NCBI GenBank assembly: GCA_947452005.1
Contig: CANGBC010000003.1
Location: forward strand, 1 to 64,000
Direction of reading: 5' to 3'
DNA from: Beijerinckiaceae bacterium
GTDB taxonomy: Bacteria > Pseudomonadota > Alphaproteobacteria > Rhizobiales > Beijerinckiaceae
DNA length: 64,000 bases
The notes under the pieces were generated by a model. It saw only the letters and a list, made by a program, of their open reading frames with translations, made no database searches and was not told the DNA's origin. Shown one piece after another: positions 60,703 to 64,000 of the stretch; the stretch's first letter is position 1; every line of letters begins with the position of its first letter. The position numbers and the translations under genes are program-made.

Positions 60703-61824
60703 ATGGCGCTTTTACAAAACCAGCCTCGTCATTGCGAGGAGGCCCGCAGGGCCGACGCGGCAATCCAAAGGCCACGCGTTGGCTCTGGATTGCTTCGCTG
60801 CGCTCGCAATGACGGCGTGAAGGTTGCAGCACTGCTCCTCGCACTCACCAGCGCTGCCCACGCTGACCCCATCGAAGATTTCTACAAAAGCAAAACGCTC
60901 AACATGATCATCGGCCTTGGCGAAGGTGGTGGTTATGATCTCTCGGCGCGACTTGTTGCGCAGCATCTTGGTGACTTCATTCCGGGCAAGCCTGTAGTCG
61001 TGCCGCGCAATATGCCGGGCGCGGGCTCCATTGCAGCTGCGGAATATGTCTACAATCTCGCGCCCAAAGACGGCACGACACTGGCCCTCTTCCAACCAAC
61101 CTTCGTGCTGGAAAAAATCACCGACAAGGCGCGCAAGTTTGAGCCCGAAAAATTCGGCTGGATCGGCCGTGTCGATCAATCGGTGCTGGTCGGTCTTGTC
61201 TATAAAGCCTCCAAAGCGCAGACGATTGAGGAAATCAAACAGACCGAAACCGTGCTCTCTGCCAATGCCGCGGCTGGCACATCGGCAACCATTCCATGGG
61301 CGCTCAACCGGCTGATTGGCACCAAGTTCAAAGTCATTCTGGGCTTTCCCTCCTCCGCCGCCATGGGTCTGGCGCTCGAGCGTGGTGAAGCCGATGGCAT
61401 CGGCTCGACGAGCTGGGATTATCTGCAGACCAAGCAGGACTGGTTTGACGAGAAGAAGATCAAAATCCTCTACACAATCTCGACGCGCCGCTATCAGGAG
61501 ATCCCCGATGTGCCCAGCGTGCTTGAGCTCACCCATGTCGAGAAGGATCGCAATGTGCTGAAGCTCATGGCCAGCACATCCGACATTGGCCGCGCGTTTC
61601 TCACCACACCGGGCGTGCCGCCGGAGCGGCTGGAGGCGTTGCGCAAATCGTTCGATGCGATGACCAAGGCGGAGAGTTTCAAAGCGGATGCGGCCAAACG
61701 CCGGTTGGGTGTGGACCCGATGGGTGGCGCGGAATTGCAGGCTTTGATGGTGGATGTGGCCAGTCAGCCCGATGCCGTGATTGAGGCCATGAAAGCCGCC
61801 GTTCTACCGCCGGGGAAAGAGTGA
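60703..61824 (+). CDS. TctC/Bug family periplasmic receptor with a repeat inserted at its 5' end
   Basis: A 373-residue solute-binding protein of the tricarboxylate-transporter receptor family. Mature part: DPIEDFYKSKTLNMIIGLGEGGGYDLSARLVAQHLGDFIPG and VVPRNMPGAGSIAAAEY. GGGAGGAGAG precedes the ATG at 60703, but the next 30 codons (RHCEEARRADAAIQR... LLRCARNDG) are a translated family A repeat. The hydrophobic core of the signal (KVAALLLALTSAAHA) comes after it. Either the signal now has a long charged N-region, or translation begins at the GTG at 60817, which has no good ribosome site. No tctAB genes are nearby. Confidence 0.85.
   Translation: MALLQNQPRHCEEARRADAAIQRPRVGSGLLRCARNDGVKVAALLLALTSAAHADPIEDFYKSKTLNMIIGLGEGGGYDLSARLVAQHLGDFIPGKPVVVPRNMPGAGSIAAAEYVYNLAPKDGTTLALFQPTFVLEKITDKARKFEPEKFGWIGRVDQSVLVGLVYKASKAQTIEEIKQTETVLSANAAAGTSATIPWALNRLIGTKFKVILGFPSSAAMGLALERGEADGIGSTSWDYLQTKQDWFDEKKIKILYTISTRRYQEIPDVPSVLELTHVEKDRNVLKLMASTSDIGRAFLTTPGVPPERLEALRKSFDAMTKAESFKADAAKRRLGVDPMGGAELQALMVDVASQPDAVIEAMKAAVLPPGKE
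60727..60814. repeat. Interspersed palindromic repeat, family A, copy 3
   Basis: An 88-bp copy bounded by CGTCATTGCGAG / CTCGCAATGACG, inside the reading frame of the TctC-type gene. It keeps the frame open. Confidence 0.92.
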
Positions 61825-61831
61825 CAAAAAC

Positions 61832-61912
61832 ACCCTCTCCCAGAGGGAGAGGAGATTGTAACCCCTCATCCGCCCTGCTTCGCAGGGCACCTTCTCCCTA
61901 TGGGAGAAGGAG
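61832..61912. repeat. Interspersed palindromic repeat, family B, copy 4 (short)
   Basis: CCCTCTCCCAGAGGGAGAGG, CCCCTCATCCG, GCCCTGCTTCGCAGGGC and CTTCTCCCTATGGGAGAAGG. It lies eight bases past the TctC stop and lacks the GTGAGTGCGGC middle of copies 1 and 2. Confidence 0.85.
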
Positions 61913-61955
61913 GGCCGCCCCCTTTTCGCCAGAATTGCGGTTCAGTTAAAGACGC

Positions 61956-62267
61956 ATGATATTCCGTGCCGTCTTTATCTTCGCTCTTGCCGCCCCCCCT
62001 GCCCTTGCGCAAGAGGCGCAAGATTGCGGTGCGTGCACGGATCTTGATCGTGCGACGATGGCTGAACCTGTGATGGTGCCAGCCCTTCCGGCTGCACCAA
62101 GGCCTTTGGCCACACCTGATCGTGGTCAGGCATTCGATATTCCCGGCGTCAATGTGCCGAGCATCTATTACAAGCCCGGCGCTGGTCTCTGGGTGAGTGA
62201 TGCCACACCGGGCGGCGTTTTCGTGCGGCCGAAGAAAGACAAATTCTCGATCGACATGCGCTTCTAA
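61956..62267 (+). CDS. Small exported protein of unknown function
   Basis: A 103-residue protein with a signal peptide (MIFRAVFIFALAAPPALA, cleavage before QEAQ). Two cysteines (DCGAC) follow, then a proline-rich stretch and a C-terminal DIPGVNVPSIYYKPGAGLWVSDATPGGVFVRPKKDKFSIDMRF. No family recognised. It converges on the amidase gene, with the stops overlapping by four bases. Confidence 0.7.
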   Translation: MIFRAVFIFALAAPPALAQEAQDCGACTDLDRATMAEPVMVPALPAAPRPLATPDRGQAFDIPGVNVPSIYYKPGAGLWVSDATPGGVFVRPKKDKFSIDMRF

Positions 62268-63016
62268 TCGCGAGATGCAATCAGATCGCGCAGGGTTGTG
62301 ATGGTTGAGGCATCCGCAATGCCATCCACGCGCTCTTGACGGAAGTGGCGCTGAAACGCACGCACCACTTGCTCCGTTGCCTGATCAAAAACACCCGTCA
62401 CGCTAATGCCATAGCCATAGATGGCAAACATGGCTTGCAGCGCCTGCACCGGCTGGCCCTCATCGCCCAGCGCAAAAAAGCGCCCGCCCGATATTGGCGC
62501 GGGCTTTACCCAATGGCCCACACCGCGTGCGGCCAAAACAGCCCACGGAAATTTTTCACCCGGATCGCATTTGCGCGCGGGCGCCACATCCGAATGCGCC
62601 AGCACGCGATGCTGGGGAATGATGTGCCGCGCGCGCAGATCAGCGCAGAGCGCAATAGTCGCTTCAATTTGAGCATCAGTGAAGGGTGGCGAGCCGCCCT
62701 CATTCCCCGGATTGACGATCTCAATGCCAATCGAGCGCGAATTGATATCGCTCTCGCCAGACCACGAGGCCACGCCTGCATGCCAGGCACGACGCGCTTC
62801 GGGCACGAGCTGGAGAATATCGCCATCTTCCCAGATGAAATAATGCGCTGAGACTTCCGACAATGGATTGGTGAGGCGCTGCAGCGCTTCTGTGCCGGTG
62901 GGCATGCCTGTGTAATGCACGAGGATCATGTCAGGCGCACCGCCCTTGCGCTCGCCGTGATTGGGCGAGGGAAAGACTTTTTTGGCGTGCGGCGAATCCG
63001 GCTTGGGCTGGCTCAT
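62264..63016 (-). CDS. N-acetylmuramoyl-L-alanine amidase, AmpD/AmiD type
   Basis: Zinc amidase that removes peptides from muramic acid during wall recycling. It has 250 residues from MSQPKPDSPHAKK. The amidase_2 domain has MILVHYTGMPTGTEAL (first zinc His), VSAHYFIWEDGDILQLVPEARRAWHAG (second His), SIGIEIVNPG (catalytic Glu) and VLAHSDVAPARKCDPGEKFPW (third His, Asp). The C-terminal 65 residues form a peptidoglycan-binding helical domain (VQALQAMFAIYGYGISVTGVFDQATEQVVRAFQRHFR). No signal peptide is seen, favouring cytoplasmic AmpD-like action. The longer frame upstream only crosses the neighbouring gene. Confidence 0.92.
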   Translation of the reverse strand: MSQPKPDSPHAKKVFPSPNHGERKGGAPDMILVHYTGMPTGTEALQRLTNPLSEVSAHYFIWEDGDILQLVPEARRAWHAGVASWSGESDINSRSIGIEIVNPGNEGGSPPFTDAQIEATIALCADLRARHIIPQHRVLAHSDVAPARKCDPGEKFPWAVLAARGVGHWVKPAPISGGRFFALGDEGQPVQALQAMFAIYGYGISVTGVFDQATEQVVRAFQRHFRQERVDGIADASTITTLRDLIASRD

Positions 63017-63031
63017 GGCCCTGTCATAAAC

Positions 63032-63060
63032 AAAACCCTCTCCACACGGGAGAGGGTTTT
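63032..63060. terminator. Bidirectional hairpin terminator (half of repeat B)
   Basis: AAAACCCTCTCC, loop ACACG, GGAGAGGGTTTT: a 12-bp perfect stem whose outer arms give T runs on both strands. The sequence matches one hairpin of repeat family B. It separates the glycine-zipper gene from the amidase gene downstream. Confidence 0.75.
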
Positions 63061-63071
63061 GCGAGATCTCA

Positions 63072-63362
63072 TCAATAGCGCACCCAGCGCACACAATATT
63101 GGTCGCCATAGCGATCATAGGCGACGCGTGCGCAGCGGCGGCGATCATCTGGTGCCGTATTGGCCCCGATAATGGCACCGGTTGCCGCACCCAGAGCACC
63201 GCCCACCAGCGCGCCAGAGCCACGGCCCGTGGCCAGACCACCAATGGCTGCGCCTGTGGCGCCACCAATCAAAGCGCCACCCGTGGCGCGCTCACCCGGC
63301 GTATTGCAGCCTGCCAGCGGCAGAGCGGCCAATAGTGATGCTGCGAGGAGAATTCTTTTCAT
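63072..63362 (-). CDS. Glycine-zipper lipoprotein
   Basis: A 96-residue lipoprotein with lipobox PLAGC (lipidated Cys 19). A glycine-zipper double-membrane-span region follows (GGALIGGATGAAIGGLATGRGSGALVGGALGAATGAIIGA), then a short tail with two cysteines (RRCARVAYDRYGDQYCVRWVRY). It resembles small outer-membrane proteins of the 17-kDa antigen or glycine-zipper type. Exact role unknown. Confidence 0.85.
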   Translation of the reverse strand: MKRILLAASLLAALPLAGCNTPGERATGGALIGGATGAAIGGLATGRGSGALVGGALGAATGAIIGANTAPDDRRRCARVAYDRYGDQYCVRWVRY

Positions 63363-63488
63363 GTGGCAGCTCCCTTGGAATGAACCCAGCGCGAGAGAAG
63401 TAGAGCACAGGCGCGTGGACCCGTCATCTGATCAGGATCAAGAGCGGCAAACTTGACCCGCCCGCATGCGCTCTCTAGGAGCATGAGC

Positions 63489-63868
63489 GCCAGTCGGCTG
63501 GACGGCCGCTGTCGCAAGACAGAGGAAAGTCCGGGCTCCATGAAGATACGGTGCCGGATAACATCCGGCGAGGGTGACCTCAGGGAAAGCGCCACAGAGA
63601 TTGAACCGCCATGGCTCTCAGCCAAGGTAAGGGTGAAAAGGTGCGGTAAGAGCGCACCGGACCTCCAGCAATGGGGGTCGCATGGCAAGCCCCACCGGGA
63701 GCAAAACCGAATAGGGGTGACAAGATTCACGCAAGTGCATCGGGCCTGTCTTCAGGTCGTCGCCCGGGTTGGTCGCTAGAGGCGGTTGGTAACAACCGTC
63801 CCAGAGGAATGGCCGTCACGTGCGGAGCAATCCGCGCCATACAGAACCCGGCTTATAGGCCGACTGGC
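63489..63868 (+). ncRNA. rnpB: RNase P RNA, class A
   Basis: Catalytic RNA maturing tRNA 5' ends. P1 is GCCAGTCGGC pairing with GCCGACTGGC at the ends. The conserved core GAGGAAAGTCCGGGCTCC lies near the 5' end, and ACAGAACCCGGCTTATAG, which closes P4, near the 3' end. About 380 nt is the usual size for this class. ATTTTTATTT follows as a terminator. Confidence 0.97.
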
Positions 63869-63872
63869 ATTT

Positions 63873-64000
63873 TTATTTCACGTCGAAACCGCGTCGCGCA
63901 AAGGTCTCAACACCCTTTGCCGACGTGACGGCCGCGAAAAAATCTTTCGCCGCTGCACTGCTGGCACCTTCTTTGGTCAACGCGACCGCGTAAGACGACA
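63873..64000 (-). CDS. C-terminal end of a ModA-like substrate-binding protein (partial)
   Basis: Reading in from the window edge on the minus strand gives 42 codons ending YAVALTKEGASS..AKDFFAAVTSAKGVETFARRGFDVK-stop. This matches the tail of molybdate/sulfate-type ABC transporter binding proteins (ModA: Y-P-hydrophobic, later SPEAQ..F..YGF). The N-terminal part is outside the window. Its stop is four bases past the end of rnpB, convergent, so the rnpB terminator T run overlaps it. Confidence 0.65.
   Translation of the reverse strand, partial: SSYAVALTKEGASSAAAKDFFAAVTSAKGVETFARRGFDVK

Overview
The window is a contiguous piece of an alphaproteobacterial chromosome, most likely Hyphomicrobiales (Rhizobiales). 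Reasons: a circularly permuted two-piece tmRNA gene whose tag reads ANDNYAPVAVAA, an alpha-type SspB next to it, a fused ArsR-methyltransferase regulator ahead of metF-metH, the gene block thyA-folA-hflK-hflC-degP/serB/miaA, and a long dcw cluster running into lpxC-bamD-recN. GC content is high throughout. I cannot fix the family or genus from sequence alone.

Layout. 1-8.9 kb: a tRNA-Lys gene and branched-chain amino acid synthesis (leuA; ilvC; ilvB-ilvH). leuA and ilvBH each have a short leader peptide rich in the regulating amino acids, too small for normal gene calling. A lipoprotein, a NUDIX hydrolase, a PhzF-family protein and an NTF2-like protein lie between them. 8.9-12 kb: accessory genes, namely a RelE/HigB-type toxin-antitoxin pair, an orphan tricarboxylate-type periplasmic receptor and a MetE-like methyltransferase. 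12-19.1 kb: conserved housekeeping genes miaA, serB, degP, hflC, hflK, folA, thyA. 19.3-20.7 kb: ssrA (tmRNA) followed by sspB, the adaptor that hands tmRNA-tagged proteins to ClpXP, then two small conserved genes. 20.6-34.8 kb: an AsmA-family giant, ligA, pepP, prmA, a hicAB pair, uvrD, a DUF3833 lipoprotein and recN. 34.8-54.8 kb: bamD, lpxC and the complete minus-strand division and cell-wall cluster mraZ-rsmH-ftsL-ftsI-murE-murF-mraY-ftsW-murG-murC-murB-ddl-ftsQ-ftsA-ftsZ. murD is missing from its usual place between mraY and ftsW. 55-60.7 kb: a SahR-like regulator, metF and cobalamin-dependent metH as one methionine/SAM-cycle operon. 60.7-64 kb: a second orphan TctC receptor, a small exported protein, an AmpD-type amidase, a glycine-zipper lipoprotein, RNase P RNA (rnpB) and the 3' end of a ModA-like binding protein.

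Three families of palindromic interspersed repeats are scattered through the window. Family A has CGTCATTGCGAG ends, family B is built on CCCTCTCCC/GGGAGAGGG hairpins, and family C has a 21-bp terminal inverted repeat. They sit mostly at gene ends. One family A copy lies inside the 5' coding part of a tctC gene, another in the 5' UTR of thyA, and the family C copy supplies the stop codon of miaA.

Most of the window is ordinary core genome and I found no convincing wholly new system. The points most worth following are the absent murD, the two leader-peptide attenuators, the repeat inside a secretion signal, the four-copy MraZ operator, the shortened HicB and a perfect 11-bp-arm operator with no visible regulator gene. 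Many starts were moved inward from the longest reading frame using Shine-Dalgarno sites and family lengths.
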